Counted from the stretch's first letter, positions 1 through 9,552 are shown. The stretch: 64,000 nucleotides of DNA from Actinomycetota bacterium (GCA_005800815.1 SYEK01000035.1:1-64000); one strand, 5' to 3'. Notes: a model not told the origin generated them from the sequence alone. Program-made: numbers and translations.

Positions 1-150
1 GAGATAGGTACCCCATACTGCATCACCATTGACTTTGAGACTCTCCAAGATCATGCCGTCACGATTCGCGATCGTGACACAATGAGCCAAGAGCGCATTG
101 CAATAGATCAGGTTCAAGCATGGCTAGCCCCACGTCTACTCGGTTGTTAA
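1..150 (+). CDS. glyQS: Glycyl-tRNA synthetase, C-terminal fragment
   Basis: Frame 1 is open from the first base to a TAA at 148-150, giving 49 residues of a protein that begins outside the window. The stretch reads [12 protein letters not shown] and then [16 protein letters not shown], which matches the last part of the anticodon-binding domain of the single-chain (alpha2) bacterial glycyl-tRNA synthetase. The enzyme charges tRNA-Gly in the cytoplasm. The dusB ORF begins 31 bp before this stop, so the two genes are probably co-transcribed. It is too short for the ORF track. The assignment rests on the recognisable C-terminal signature; the catalytic core cannot be seen. Confidence 0.85.
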   Translation, partial: EIGTPYCITIDFETLQDHAVTIRDRDTMSQERIAIDQVQAWLAPRLLGC

Positions 151-1286
151 AGCCACTCCTACTTCCACTAGCAAGCGGTGATCATCTGATTGATCCACCG
201 GTTGTCCTAGCGCCCATGGCGGGAATAACAAATGCTCCATTTCGCACTCTCTGTCGTGAACAAGGTGCAGGGTTATTTGTCTCAGAGATGATCACAGCAC
301 GTGCCTTGATCGAGAGACGGCCCGAAACCCTTCGCATGATTGTGCCGGGAAGAGATGAGTGGCCGCGATCGGTGCAGTTGTATAGCGTAGATGCAACGAC
401 GATGCGCGCTGCGGTAACGATGATTGGCAAGGAGAATTTAGCCGATCACATCGATATGAACTTTGGCTGTCCGGTACCAAAGGTCACTCGCAAAGGTGGT
501 GGAGCCGCCCTTCCATATAAGCGCAGACTATTTTCAAATATCGTCCAAGCCGCAGTACAGGCTGCACAACCCTTTGGTATCCCGGTGAGCGTGAAAATGC
601 GCATTGGTATCGATAGCGACCACCATACGTATTTGCAGGCGGCACAGTCTGCCGCAGAGCTCGGGGTTGTATGGGTCGCTTTGCATGCTCGCACCGCTGC
701 CCAGATGTATGAGGGAAAATCTGATTGGTCGGCAATTACTCGATTGGTCGAACACTTAAAGCCCAGCGGGGTTCCAGTATTGGGTAATGGTGATATCTGG
801 TCGGGCGCTGATGGCCTGCGCATGGTGGGCGAGACGGGATGTGCCGGAGTAGTCGTTGGGCGGGGATGTCTGGGGCGCCCATGGTTGTTTGCCAATTTGG
901 TCGCCGCCTTTCAAGGAGACCAGAGGCAGATAGCACCAACCCTGCACCACGTTCGTGAAGTGATGTTTCGCCACGCTCATTTGATCGTTGAGTATCTGCA
1001 GTCAGAGGATCGTGGCATGCGTGATATGCGCAAACACATGGCTTGGTACCTCAAGGGATTTCGCGTGCCTCGTGAAATCCGTCATGACTTGGGAATGGTG
1101 AGCTCTTTGGCCCAGATGCGCTCACTGATAGATATGTTAGAGGAACAAGCATATCCAGTAGAGGTGGGTGAGCAACCACGAGGACGCACAAGTCATGCAC
1201 GCCCACCTACTTTGCCCGATGGCTGGCTCAATGACCCCGATGAGTTTGTTCATGTAGAGCTTGAAGATGCATTTTCCGGGGGATAG
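120..1286 (+). CDS. dusB: tRNA-dihydrouridine synthase B
   Basis: This 388-aa FMN enzyme reduces uridine in the tRNA D-loop to dihydrouridine. The N-terminal half is a TIM barrel with the phosphate/FMN loop [12 protein letters not shown] (about residues 31-42), the catalytic cysteine in NFGCPVPKV (C117) and the KMRIG strand. The C-terminal third is the helical tRNA-binding domain. Length suits the family. The ATG at 120 lies inside glyQS; an in-frame TTG at 144 is an alternative start that would trim eight residues and nearly remove the overlap. The next gene starts on the base after the stop codon, so this is the second gene of a glyQS-dusB-DUF218-dgt operon. Confidence 0.93.
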   Translation: MASPTSTRLLKPLLLPLASGDHLIDPPVVLAPMAGITNAPFRTLCREQGAGLFVSEMITARALIERRPETLRMIVPGRDEWPRSVQLYSVDATTMRAAVTMIGKENLADHIDMNFGCPVPKVTRKGGGAALPYKRRLFSNIVQAAVQAAQPFGIPVSVKMRIGIDSDHHTYLQAAQSAAELGVVWVALHARTAAQMYEGKSDWSAITRLVEHLKPSGVPVLGNGDIWSGADGLRMVGETGCAGVVVGRGCLGRPWLFANLVAAFQGDQRQIAPTLHHVREVMFRHAHLIVEYLQSEDRGMRDMRKHMAWYLKGFRVPREIRHDLGMVSSLAQMRSLIDMLEEQAYPVEVGEQPRGRTSHARPPTLPDGWLNDPDEFVHVELEDAFSGG

Positions 1287-1940
1287 ATGTTTTTGTTTCG
1301 TTGGATTCGCCGCACAGTAACTTTGCTGGTGCTCGTTGCATTGATAGCACCTGGATATGCCGTTTCAAAGGTGTGGCGTGCGGCAAACAATCCAATCGTG
1401 CGCAGCGCCGATGTCATTGTTGTCCTAGGAGCGGCTCAGTTAGATGGTAGACCTGGTGATGCACTCAAAGCACGTTTGAATGAGGCGAAAAGGATTTACA
1501 CATTAGGGCTCGCACCATTGATAATCACAGTGGGAGCAGGAGCCCCTGGTGATCGAACGACGGAGGCGGCCTCTGGAAAGGCTTGGTTGAGATCAAAGGG
1601 TATAGCCTCGAAAAATATCATCGCTATTGCTGAAGGACGAGATACTTTGGGTAGTACAAAGGCATATGTCTCTGTGATGAAAAAGCGGATGGTCAGTGAT
1701 GTCATCATCGTTACAGACCCATTTCACTGTCAACGTGCGATGGTCATGGCCGATGATCAAGGGGTCGTGAGCACGTGTTCACCTGTGCAAACAGGGCCAA
1801 ATGTGATTTCACAATCTGGGTACAGGTATTTGTTGCGAGAGGCAGGTGCCTATCTGGCCTACATCACTGTTGGGCGTCGAGGTATTAACATCAGCGATCA
1901 TTTACCCGAGAGCGATATCCTCACTAAGGTGGGGTTATGA
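1287..1940 (+). CDS. YdcF/SanA-like DUF218 membrane-anchored protein
   Basis: A 217-aa protein of the DUF218 (YdcF/SanA/ElyC) family. An N-terminal hydrophobic segment (about residues 10-26) after basic residues predicts a single membrane anchor. It is followed by the family signature VIVVLGAAQLDGRPG and later TLGST and VTDPFHCQRA. Family members act at the cell envelope, but their biochemical activity is poorly defined. The ATG directly follows the dusB stop and the last codons overlap dgt by 4 bp (ATGA), which indicates translational coupling. The family call is firm; the function is unknown. Confidence 0.85.
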   Translation: MFLFRWIRRTVTLLVLVALIAPGYAVSKVWRAANNPIVRSADVIVVLGAAQLDGRPGDALKARLNEAKRIYTLGLAPLIITVGAGAPGDRTTEAASGKAWLRSKGIASKNIIAIAEGRDTLGSTKAYVSVMKKRMVSDVIIVTDPFHCQRAMVMADDQGVVSTCSPVQTGPNVISQSGYRYLLREAGAYLAYITVGRRGINISDHLPESDILTKVGL

Positions 1941-3154
1941 CCTATAGCGAGCATGATCGCGAGCGGATGATGGATGAGCCGGCAAAGAGGCCCGGGCGCA
2001 CCGAGTTCATGCGCGATCGCGCACGTGTGATTCACTCTGCAGCGCTGCGCCGATTGGCTGCCAAGACTCAGGTTGCCGTTCCCTGGGAAAATGATTTTCA
2101 AAGGACACGTCTGTCTCACTCTCTTGAATGTGCACAGATTGGTCGTGAGCTAGGTGAATCACTTGGCGCAGATCCTGATCTGCAGGACACCGCATGTCTG
2201 GCCCACGACTTAGGTCATCCACCCTTTGGTCATAATGGGGAGGAGGCACTTGCCGAGATAGCACAGGAGTTCGGCGGCTTCGAGGGTAATGCACAGAGCT
2301 TTAGATTATTGGTGCGCCTAGAGGCCAAGACCGTCGATGCAGACGGTAAAAGTATCGGGCTCAACTTGACGAGGGCCTCTTTAGATGGTGCGACAAAATA
2401 TCCCTGGCCACGCAGTCAGAACTCACGCAAATTTGGTGTCTATGAGGATGATGTCGAAGTCTTTGATTGGGTGCGGATGAATGCTCCAAAGGATAAGCAG
2501 TGCATCGAGGCACAAATTATGGATTGGTCAGATGATTGTGCTTACTCTGTCCATGACCTAGAGGATGCGATCTTTGTGAATCAAATCTCGGTCAAGAATT
2601 TTGATAGAGATATCTCTGAAATATATAGATCTATGACGATGGATTACGGTAGTGATGCAAGCGAGCAAGAGGCGCAAGAGGCACATTTAAGACTTGCCAA
2701 CCTTTCGGCCTGGCCCCAGTATTTCGATGGGACTCACCGCTCCTTGGCAAGACTCAAAGATTCAACTTCACAACTCATCGGGCGCTTCGTCCTGGCCGCA
2801 GAAGTTGCGACCCGCACAGTCCATGGTGATGGCCCACTCTCACGCTATAGCGCCGATTTAGTGATTCCACGGGAACAAGTCATCGAAGTAGACTTCCTTA
2901 AAGCTATCGCTGGACATTACTTGATCAATGCAACACACTCACAGGAGCGCTATGCCGCCCAACGTTTGATTATCGCCGAATTGGTCCAGATGCTCACGAA
3001 GTGCGCTCCGAGGGAACTTGACTCTATCTTTGTCAAGGCATGGAATGAAGCTAGTGGAGAGATCGCTCGCATGAGGGTCATAATCGATCAAGTAGCGGCC
3101 CTTACCGATCCTGGGGCCTACGCCTTACATACACGTCTGCTGACAAAAGGTTAA
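1937..3154 (+). CDS. dgt: Deoxyguanosinetriphosphate triphosphohydrolase-like protein
   Basis: A 405-aa HD-superfamily dNTPase that hydrolyses dNTPs to nucleoside and triphosphate and so tunes dNTP pools. The metal-binding HD site is intact: RLSHSLE (H61), AHDLGHPPFGHNGE (H90-D91) and a later aspartate in the DWSDDCAYSVHD segment. It is coupled to the upstream DUF218 gene by an ATGA overlap and precedes primase, an order common in Actinobacteria. The TAA stop (3152-3154) doubles as the first bases of the proposed dnaG -10 box. Confidence 0.93.
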   Translation: MTYSEHDRERMMDEPAKRPGRTEFMRDRARVIHSAALRRLAAKTQVAVPWENDFQRTRLSHSLECAQIGRELGESLGADPDLQDTACLAHDLGHPPFGHNGEEALAEIAQEFGGFEGNAQSFRLLVRLEAKTVDADGKSIGLNLTRASLDGATKYPWPRSQNSRKFGVYEDDVEVFDWVRMNAPKDKQCIEAQIMDWSDDCAYSVHDLEDAIFVNQISVKNFDRDISEIYRSMTMDYGSDASEQEAQEAHLRLANLSAWPQYFDGTHRSLARLKDSTSQLIGRFVLAAEVATRTVHGDGPLSRYSADLVIPREQVIEVDFLKAIAGHYLINATHSQERYAAQRLIIAELVQMLTKCAPRELDSIFVKAWNEASGEIARMRVIIDQVAALTDPGAYALHTRLLTKG

Positions 3155-3157
3155 AGT
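3152..3157 (+). promoter_or_regulatory. -10 box of a leaderless dnaG promoter
   Basis: TAAAGT fits TANNNT and is followed by exactly six bases (AGGCAT) before the dnaG ATG. Transcription would therefore begin at or within a base of the A of ATG. No Shine-Dalgarno sequence is visible. The box overlaps the dgt stop codon. Confidence 0.55.
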
Positions 3158-3163
3158 AGGCAT

Positions 3164-4996
3164 ATGAGCGGGCGCATTAGAGATGAAGATGTCGCCTATA
3201 TTCGTGAGCGCAGCGCAATCGATGAGGTCGTCGCAGATTATGTCCAATTAAAGAGCGCAGGGGGTGGGGCCAAGAAGGGTTTGTGCCCTTTTCACGATGA
3301 GAAATCACCATCATTCACCGTGACCCCCAGTAAGGGGTTTTTCCACTGTTTTGGCTGTCAGAGTGGGGGAGATGTGATCGCTTTTTTGATGAAGATCGAT
3401 CACCTGAGCTTCACCGAGACTATCGAGCGCTTGGCCGATCGCCTGGGTTACACACTTCGCTATGAAGAGGGTGCAAGTAGCACTCCTTCCTTCTCCTCCG
3501 GTGCTCGCTTACGTTTGATCGCTGCAAATACTGAGGCGGCAAAGTTTTATCAAGAGCAACTCAATACCCCATCTGCCCGGCATGGTCGAGATCTATTGAC
3601 CAATCGTGGCTTTGATAAGGATGCTTGTATGCGCTTTGGCGTTGGCTTCGCCCCGGATGAGTGGGATGCACTGACTAGACATCTGCGTGCCATGAATTAC
3701 ACGCCCGAGGAGTTAGAAAGGGCTGGACTATCCAAGATGGGACAACGTGGACCTATCGATAGGTTTCGAAATCGTCTTACCTGGCCCATTAAGGACATCA
3801 CAGGAGATGTCGTCGGATTTGGTGCACGCAAGTTGGCAAGTGATGCCCACGATGAGGGACCTAAGTATCTCAATACTCCAGAGACCCCGATCTATAAGAA
3901 GAGCCAGGTCTTGTATGGACTTGATATGGCAAAGAAAGAGATTGCAAAAAAACGCCAAGCAGTCATCGTTGAAGGCTATACCGATGTCATGGCATCCCAG
4001 CTGGCTGGGATAACCACTGCCGTTGCAACCTGTGGCACCGCATTTGGCACCGACCATATCCGTATTTTGCGCCGATTACTGATGGATGACGATGCCTTTC
4101 GTGGTGAGGTCATCTTTACATTTGATGGTGATGCTGCAGGACAAAAAGCGGCGCTACGTGCATTTAGTGAGGATCAAAAATTTGTCACTCAAACCTTCGT
4201 TGCCGTTGAGCCAGACGGCTTAGATCCCTGTGATCTGCGCCAACAAAAAGGTGATCTGGCCCTGCGTGATCTCATCGCACGTCGGGTTCCATTGTTTGAG
4301 TTTGCAATCCGCAGTGAGTTGGCACACCACAATTTGGATGTCGCTGAAGGTCGCATCAACGCCCTTAATGCAGCTGCGCCACTGGTCGCCCAAATTCGAG
4401 ATAAATCCCTGCGTCCTGAATACACGCGGCTTCTTGCCGGTTGGTTAGGCCTTGAAGTTGAGATTGTCTCTGCCGCGATCTCTCAAGGAGTCAAGGTGCG
4501 TCCACAATTTGAGGAGTCAGGCACAACCGATGAGGGTAAGTGGCGGCCAGATCCACATGATGCCCGTCTCATTTTAGAGCGTGAAGTCCTCAAGGCACGG
4601 CTGCAAGAGCCAGAACTTTTGATTGAAAAACTCTGGTCGCAGATCGAAAGTGATGCCTTTACCCACCCTGCCTATCGTGAACTCAGAAAGACGATAGATG
4701 AGAAGCCCTTACTTTCGCTAGAGACGATTACGGATGAGAAAATTAGAGCACTTTTTACTGAGCTCACAGTTGAGCCACTTCGCGCCGATGGCACTACACA
4801 TGCACTCTATGTTGAGAGCATTATTGCTCGGCTGCGCGAAGTAGCAATCTCTCGCTCTATCGCTGAATTAAAGTCAAGTTTGCAGCGTCTTAATCCAGTT
4901 GAGAATGAGATTGAATACAACTCTGCATTTGGCGCATTGGTTGCCCTAGAGAGCACGCGTCGATCACTTCATGATTTGGCCCTTGGTAGCCTTTAA
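3164..4996 (+). CDS. dnaG: DNA primase
   Basis: A 610-aa primase that makes RNA primers at the replication fork. It has the CHC2 zinc finger at the N-terminus (CPFHDEKSPSF: C41, H44; then C62 and C65 in FHCFGC), the catalytic core, and a TOPRIM domain around residue 270 (VIVEGYTDVMA) with FDGDAAG downstream. The C-terminal ~200 residues form the helicase-binding region. Length is normal. It probably has its own leaderless promoter rather than being only co-transcribed with dgt. Confidence 0.96.
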   Translation: MSGRIRDEDVAYIRERSAIDEVVADYVQLKSAGGGAKKGLCPFHDEKSPSFTVTPSKGFFHCFGCQSGGDVIAFLMKIDHLSFTETIERLADRLGYTLRYEEGASSTPSFSSGARLRLIAANTEAAKFYQEQLNTPSARHGRDLLTNRGFDKDACMRFGVGFAPDEWDALTRHLRAMNYTPEELERAGLSKMGQRGPIDRFRNRLTWPIKDITGDVVGFGARKLASDAHDEGPKYLNTPETPIYKKSQVLYGLDMAKKEIAKKRQAVIVEGYTDVMASQLAGITTAVATCGTAFGTDHIRILRRLLMDDDAFRGEVIFTFDGDAAGQKAALRAFSEDQKFVTQTFVAVEPDGLDPCDLRQQKGDLALRDLIARRVPLFEFAIRSELAHHNLDVAEGRINALNAAAPLVAQIRDKSLRPEYTRLLAGWLGLEVEIVSAAISQGVKVRPQFEESGTTDEGKWRPDPHDARLILEREVLKARLQEPELLIEKLWSQIESDAFTHPAYRELRKTIDEKPLLSLETITDEKIRALFTELTVEPLRADGTTHALYVESIIARLREVAISRSIAELKSSLQRLNPVENEIEYNSAFGALVALESTRRSLHDLALGSL

Positions 4997-5007
4997 AACC
5001 CTCAATT

Positions 5008-5036
5008 TTTCAAAGATTAAGGGCGTGCGCTAGAGT
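5008..5036 (+). promoter_or_regulatory. Putative tRNA-Asn promoter
   Basis: TTTCAA and TAGAGT are separated by 17 bp and lie upstream of the tRNA-Asn 5' end. The -10 box fits the TANNNT form seen elsewhere in this window; the -35 box is a weak match. Confidence 0.3.
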
Positions 5037-5054
5037 GAGCGATGCACGGCATAA

Positions 5055-5126
5055 TCCCTGATAGCTCAACGGCAGAGCAGTCGACTGTTAATCGACAGGT
5101 TCTTGGTTCGAATCCAAGTCAGGGAG
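5055..5126 (+). tRNA. tRNA-Asn (GTT)
   Basis: A full cloverleaf of 72 nt can be folded by eye: acceptor TCCCTGA/TCAGGGA, D-stem GCTC/GAGC, anticodon stem GTCGA/TCGAC around CTGTTAA, and T-arm CTTGG-TTCGAAT-CCAAG with discriminator G. The anticodon is GTT. The 3' CCA is not encoded (CCTT follows). GatCAB is encoded in the same window, so this tRNA could be charged directly or by Asp-tRNA-Asn amidation. Confidence 0.96.
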
Positions 5127-5159
5127 CCTTTTCACACCAAGTAAATAGCCTGAAGGTAT

Positions 5160-5165
5160 TACTCT
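5160..5165 (+). promoter_or_regulatory. -10 box of a leaderless promoter (DoxX-Rieske gene)
   Basis: TACTCT is followed by seven bases and then the ATG at 5173. It fits TANNNT at leaderless spacing, and no Shine-Dalgarno is present. Confidence 0.5.
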
Positions 5166-5172
5166 GATACCC

Positions 5173-6057
5173 ATGATCGGTAGTTTTTCAAGAGTAGCCT
5201 CCAACTCATGGCGTGCGCAATCGTGGGCCTTGCGTATTATGCGCTTGTGGCTGGGGGGTACATGGCTCTATGCCGGGTGGGACAAGGCAACTGATGCCGG
5301 CTTTTTAACCCCTGGTTCCGCCAGTTTCATCGGCTCACAACTGGATGGATACTCAACACAGTCACCTTTGGCCCAAAGCATCTTTGAGACGTTAACGAGA
5401 TATCCAACTGCAGTTGGTATCACGATCATGCTCGGTGAGTTTGCTGTGGGCCTTGCGACCCTGCTCTGGGTTGCACCTACTCTGGCCGCCCTTGGCGGCC
5501 TCTCGATATCAGTGGCCCTATGGCTGGCCAGTACTTTTCAAGTCTCCCCATACTTTCTAGCGAGCAATACTGCCTATGCCATTCTATGGTTATCCTACTT
5601 AATGCTCATCAGAGAAAAGCGAAAGGGATTTACAATGTCGATAGAGCGACGTGGCCTGATGCGTTTCGGGATTATTGCTGGCATGTCAGTGGCCTTTGCT
5701 GGGGTTGGTAAGTTCTTCACACCCACATCGACACAAGATGGTGCAGCTGCTGCCGCAGGGACCAAAATCATCAAGATTGCATCCTTGAAGGTCGGGGCAA
5801 CCAAAAACTTCGTCTTGGCAAACGGTGCTCCCGCAGTCCTTTTCAGGAGTGCAAAAGGGGTTTTCGCCTACTCTGCAATCTGTACACATCAAGGCTGTAC
5901 GGTCGAGTATCAACCTGCAACAAAAGTTTTACAGTGCCCTTGCCATCAAGCTCAGTTTGATCCACTTAAATCTGCAAAGCCCGTATCTGGACCTGCAATA
6001 AATCCACTTGGCAAGGTGAAAGTCGCCGTCAAGGGCGCATGGGTGGTTCTGGCTTAA
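5173..6057 (+). CDS. DoxX-like membrane domain fused to a Rieske [2Fe-2S] domain
   Basis: A 294-aa two-part protein. Residues ~20-150 contain several hydrophobic helices of DoxX/TQO-small-subunit type (LGGTWLYAGWDK, GEFAVGLATLLW). Residues ~155-294 form a Rieske domain with cluster ligands in CTHQGC (C237, H239) and CPCH (C255, H258). Between them an internal Met (base 5635) begins MSIERRGLMRF plus a hydrophobic stretch, which resembles a Tat-type signal/anchor of a stand-alone Rieske protein. That suggests a gene fusion placing the iron-sulfur domain outside the membrane. A quinone- or thiol-linked redox role is inferred. No oxidoreductase partner is adjacent. Confidence 0.8.
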   Translation: MIGSFSRVASNSWRAQSWALRIMRLWLGGTWLYAGWDKATDAGFLTPGSASFIGSQLDGYSTQSPLAQSIFETLTRYPTAVGITIMLGEFAVGLATLLWVAPTLAALGGLSISVALWLASTFQVSPYFLASNTAYAILWLSYLMLIREKRKGFTMSIERRGLMRFGIIAGMSVAFAGVGKFFTPTSTQDGAAAAAGTKIIKIASLKVGATKNFVLANGAPAVLFRSAKGVFAYSAICTHQGCTVEYQPATKVLQCPCHQAQFDPLKSAKPVSGPAINPLGKVKVAVKGAWVVLA

Positions 6058-6088
6058 ATAACTGGGAGCTGCTGGGGCAATCAGGAGT

Positions 6089-6094
6089 TAGGAT
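6089..6094 (+). promoter_or_regulatory. -10 box of a leaderless promoter (ACT gene)
   Basis: TAGGAT followed by six bases (TTAGGT) and the ATG at 6101. It fits the TANNNT leaderless signature. Confidence 0.5.
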
Positions 6095-6100
6095 TTAGGT

Positions 6101-6340
6101 ATGGCTCTTTTCCGTCTTAACGTTGCTCTGCCAGATCGCCCTGGATCCTTGGGGCTCTTGGCATCGGCGATCGGGGCCGCTGGAGGGGATATTAAAGAGT
6201 TGATAGTTTTAAAGTCAGAGGGGGGACGTGGCTTCGATGATATTACAGTGGCAATCCCGGGTAATGATCCCAATGATTTAGTAGATCTCCTAAATTCAAT
6301 GGGAGGCGTGGATGTTATATCTGTGGTGCACGTTGGATAA
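6101..6340 (+). CDS. Stand-alone ACT-domain protein
   Basis: A 79-aa protein consisting of one ACT domain: LNVALPDRPGSLGLLASAI forms the first strand and ligand-binding loop, and the end [10 protein letters not shown] is the last strand. ACT domains bind amino acids and regulate enzymes allosterically; no catalytic partner is encoded next to it. Its last 26 bp overlap the 3' end of galK on the opposite strand. The family call is safe; the ligand is unknown. Confidence 0.85.
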   Translation: MALFRLNVALPDRPGSLGLLASAIGAAGGDIKELIVLKSEGGRGFDDITVAIPGNDPNDLVDLLNSMGGVDVISVVHVG

Positions 6341-7466
6341 TCTGCGCCCCTTGGCTAGGCAGTGAAGTAAAAAATCGTGGTGGCTTAAAGCCCTTACCCC
6401 CAAATGCGATTTTTATCTCACGAATGATCCCTTGGGATTGATCTGCTTTGATCAGGGCTATCGCACTGCCTCCAAAACCTGCACCGATCATCCGAGCTCC
6501 GAGTGCTCCGGCAGATATCGCTGAATCAACTGCCGTGTTGAGCTCAGAGCAAGAGACCTCATAGTCATCTCGTAGTGATCTGTGAGATGCATTCAGCAGA
6601 TGTCCTAGCTCCACAAAGTCTTGAGATTCAAGGGCTTGAACTGCATCGAGCACACGGGCTATTTCAGTGACTGCATGACGGGCTCGGATAAATTCATTAT
6701 CTGTGATCAAATCTTGGGACTCTTCAAGTTGATTGAGCGTTAACTCCCGCATCGATTGCACGCCAAGTTTTGTCACTACTGAGTCACAGGATGCACGGCG
6801 TTGGGCATAGGCGCCATCGGTCAGAGAGTGGTGGGCCTGCGTATCGATAATCAACAACTCCAGAGCATTTGACGCAAGATCGAAATCAATATCCCTGGAT
6901 GTTAGATCTCGACAGTCCAGCAAGAGTGCAGAGCCAGGTTTTGCCAGAAGAGCTACCGATTGATCCATAATTCCACAAGGAACACCTACGTATCCATTCT
7001 CAGCCTTTTGTGCCAAACGTGCCAATGCCTTGAGGTCAAATCCAAGAGAGAATAATTCATCAAGAGCGATAGCAACGCTGCACTCAAGGGCTGCAGAGGA
7101 TGAGAGCCCGGCCCCCAAGGGAACATGACCATCGATCATTACATCAACGCCATGATCGATCTTTAGGGCCCAAAGCACACCCAAGACATAGCGCTCCCAC
7201 TGCCCTTTTAACCCTGGCCGTACATCATCAAGTTTGACCGTGATAACCATGTTTCCTCGCTGGGCAGATGCAATTCTCACCAGCCGATCAGAGCGCCTTC
7301 TCACCGCAGCATAGGTACGCTCAGTAATGGCAAAGGGCAACACGTATCCATCGCTGTAATCGATATGTTCACCGATTAAATTTACGCGACCAGGAGCGGC
7401 TGCGATTACATCAGGTAGTTGGCCAAAGAGCTCTTCAAACTTTCCTCTGATACCTGACTCTTGCAT
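6315..7466 (-). CDS. galK: Galactokinase
   Basis: A 383-aa GHMP-family kinase that phosphorylates galactose to galactose-1-phosphate in the Leloir pathway. The signature [16 protein letters not shown] lies near residues 26-41, the ATP loop [13 protein letters not shown] around residue 117, and the C-terminal [11 protein letters not shown] motif is present. It is the last gene of galT-galE-galK and starts 2 bp after the galE stop. Its 3' end overlaps the convergent ACT gene by 26 bp, leaving no room for a conventional terminator. Confidence 0.96.
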   Translation of the reverse strand: MQESGIRGKFEELFGQLPDVIAAAPGRVNLIGEHIDYSDGYVLPFAITERTYAAVRRRSDRLVRIASAQRGNMVITVKLDDVRPGLKGQWERYVLGVLWALKIDHGVDVMIDGHVPLGAGLSSSAALECSVAIALDELFSLGFDLKALARLAQKAENGYVGVPCGIMDQSVALLAKPGSALLLDCRDLTSRDIDFDLASNALELLIIDTQAHHSLTDGAYAQRRASCDSVVTKLGVQSMRELTLNQLEESQDLITDNEFIRARHAVTEIARVLDAVQALESQDFVELGHLLNASHRSLRDDYEVSCSELNTAVDSAISAGALGARMIGAGFGGSAIALIKADQSQGIIREIKIAFGGKGFKPPRFFTSLPSQGAQIIQRAPQI

Positions 7467-7468
7467 AG

Positions 7469-8422
7469 TTATTTGATCGATTCCAGCGTATCGGAGATCA
7501 TCACATCGATTCCACGAGTAGGTTTCCAGTCAAGATACTCTCGTGCCTTGGTGATATCGGCGATCAAAATAGCAGGATCACCATCGCGGCGGGCAGAGTC
7601 TGTTGTGGGAATCGAGAATCCAATCGCCTTTGAAGCGGCATCCACAATCTGGTGAACCGAATAACCATCACCACTACCTAAGTTGTAAATCTCATGATGA
7701 TTATCGATGAGAGTCTCGAGAGCTCTGATATGTGCATCGATGAGATCGATTACATGGACATAGTCGCGGATACATGTTCCATCGGGAGTTGGCCAGTCCT
7801 TGCCAAATATCTTGACTGGGTCGATAGCTGTGCTACGCAACACATTAGGAATGAGATGAGTCTCTGGGTCATGTCGTTCAGCAAGCCAACCACGCTCACA
7901 GCGCATCGCACCGGCGACATTGAAGTATCGAAGAGATGCTGCGGCGATACCGCGTCTGTGCGACTCTTCACCAATCATCTGATCGATTGCAAGCTTTGTG
8001 GCACCGTATGGATTGGTTGGTGCACCAATCGCGCTCTCCTTGATAGGAATCTCTTGGGGTTGGCCGTATGTAGCCGCCGACGAGGAGAAGACTATTTTCT
8101 TCACACCAACCTTGCTCATTTCATCGAGTAAGTTCCGTGTCCCATCGACATTCACACGTCTGTATAGATCGGGCTTTTCTACTGATTCACCGACGAGAGA
8201 TTTACCCGCGAAGTGCATCACCACATCTACATCCACGAGAGCATCGCAGATATCCAATCGACTCAAGAGTGATCCCTGAACAAAGCGCACTCCCTGAGGC
8301 ACGCTATCGGCATGCCCAGTGCTGCAATCATCCAAAATCGTGATCTCATATCCCTGCTTGCGCATAATCTCAACTGCTGTCGCGCCAATATAACCGGTAC
8401 CGCCTGTGATGAGAACGTGCAT
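7469..8422 (-). CDS. galE: UDP-glucose 4-epimerase
   Basis: A 317-aa short-chain dehydrogenase-fold enzyme interconverting UDP-galactose and UDP-glucose. It shows the NAD-binding [10 protein letters not shown] at the N-terminus, [10 protein letters not shown] with the catalytic serine, [10 protein letters not shown] (catalytic YxxxK), and C-terminal sugar-nucleotide-binding segments ([11 protein letters not shown]). It sits 2 bp after galT and 2 bp before galK, so all three are one transcript. Confidence 0.95.
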   Translation of the reverse strand: MHVLITGGTGYIGATAVEIMRKQGYEITILDDCSTGHADSVPQGVRFVQGSLLSRLDICDALVDVDVVMHFAGKSLVGESVEKPDLYRRVNVDGTRNLLDEMSKVGVKKIVFSSSAATYGQPQEIPIKESAIGAPTNPYGATKLAIDQMIGEESHRRGIAAASLRYFNVAGAMRCERGWLAERHDPETHLIPNVLRSTAIDPVKIFGKDWPTPDGTCIRDYVHVIDLIDAHIRALETLIDNHHEIYNLGSGDGYSVHQIVDAASKAIGFSIPTTDSARRDGDPAILIADITKAREYLDWKPTRGIDVMISDTLESIK

Positions 8423-8424
8423 TA

Positions 8425-9537
8425 TTAGAGCTTTACTTCGCGAAGCTGCGCCGCTGATTGTTCAGGACGCATATCCATAATGAATGCACCCATTGCAGAT
8501 TCAGAGCCAGCCAAATACTTCAACTTTCCAGGCGCACGTCGAACACTCGTGATCTGCCAATGCAAGCGCAGTAGATCACGTCCAACTCGCACTGGAGCTT
8601 GATGCCAGGCGGCGATATACGCCATCTCAATTCCAAAGACACCATCCAAGCGTCTCATGACCTCTAGTGCGATGCTTGGGAATTCATCCCGATCTTGTTC
8701 AGTGAGCTGGGCTAAATCCGCAACTGGATTCAAAGGAGTCACATGTATCTCAAATGGATAGCGTGATGCATAAGGAACAAAGGCGATCCAACGATCATTG
8801 CGGGCGATGATACGCTCTTCATCACGGATTTCTCGGGCAACCACTTCATCGAATAAAACCTTACCCATTGAGTCTTTATATAATTTTGCTACCGCTAACA
8901 TCTTTTCAACACGAGGTGGAATATAAGAATAGGCATAAATCTGACCATGTGGGTGCGAGAGCGTGACACCTATTTCCTCACCCCGATTTTCAAAGGGCGC
9001 GATATGTTCGATGTATGGCTCAAGTGAGAGCTCTTGGGTGCGATCGACCCATGCTTCAAGTAAGACCCGCACGCGACTGGGAGATAGATCCTTGAAGGAC
9101 TTTCCATGCTCTGGCGTGAAGCAAATCACTTCGCACTTTCCTGCAGCGCTTCCTAATTTAGTATCAGGACCTGCAGGAATTGGAAGAGCCCATTCGGTAT
9201 CTGGTGGACGCAGTGATGGAGAGCGGTTATCAAAGACAACTACCTCGTAATCAGAGTCAGGGATCTCAGTTACGAGATCAACTCTGGTCGGACAGAGAGG
9301 ACAGAGCGCCTTTGGCGGCAAAAAGATTCGTCCCTGGCGATGTGCAGCCATTGCTACCCACTCGTTGACAAGAGGATCTAGGCGGAGTTCACCAATGGTG
9401 GGTTGTTCCTCAACTACTCGTGTATCGACAGCAGTACGCCCCTGAAGAGCAGTGTCGTAGTAGCGGATCGTGCGCCCGTCGGCCATCTCACGGTTAGTAC
9501 GTGTGATACCGGCCGCTAATCTTTTACTCTGCACCAT
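8425..9537 (-). CDS. galT: Galactose-1-phosphate uridylyltransferase
   Basis: A 370-aa HIT-superfamily enzyme transferring UMP between UDP-glucose and galactose-1-phosphate. The zinc ligands CPLCP lie near residue 79 and the active-site triad LSHPHGQIYAY near residue 195. The ATG at 9537 is supported by a -10-like TAGAGT nine bases upstream on the minus strand; an in-frame ATG at residue 18 (MADGRTIRYYD) is an alternative. It leads the galTEK operon and diverges from galA across only 20 bp. Confidence 0.95.
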   Translation of the reverse strand: MVQSKRLAAGITRTNREMADGRTIRYYDTALQGRTAVDTRVVEEQPTIGELRLDPLVNEWVAMAAHRQGRIFLPPKALCPLCPTRVDLVTEIPDSDYEVVVFDNRSPSLRPPDTEWALPIPAGPDTKLGSAAGKCEVICFTPEHGKSFKDLSPSRVRVLLEAWVDRTQELSLEPYIEHIAPFENRGEEIGVTLSHPHGQIYAYSYIPPRVEKMLAVAKLYKDSMGKVLFDEVVAREIRDEERIIARNDRWIAFVPYASRYPFEIHVTPLNPVADLAQLTEQDRDEFPSIALEVMRRLDGVFGIEMAYIAAWHQAPVRVGRDLLRLHWQITSVRRAPGKLKYLAGSESAMGAFIMDMRPEQSAAQLREVKL

Positions 9538-9545
9538 AGTGTCGT

Positions 9546-9552
9546 TACTCTA
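9546..9552. promoter_or_regulatory. Overlapping divergent -10 boxes of galA and galT
   Basis: The 7-bp TACTCTA holds two -10 boxes. On the plus strand TACTCT (9546-9551) lies six bases before the galA GTG. On the minus strand TAGAGT (complement of 9547-9552) lies nine bases before the galT ATG. Both match TANNNT. RNA polymerase could hardly open both at once, so the promoters should compete. Confidence 0.5.

Noticed and set aside
446-895. Long minus-strand ORF inside dusB (149 aa)
   Set aside because: A shadow of dusB with low-complexity Pro/Thr-rich translation and no family features; the same applies to the other opposite-strand ORFs within core genes.
4996-5035. Terminator after dnaG
   Set aside because: CCCT/AGGG can pair only weakly across a long loop and lacks a T run after it.
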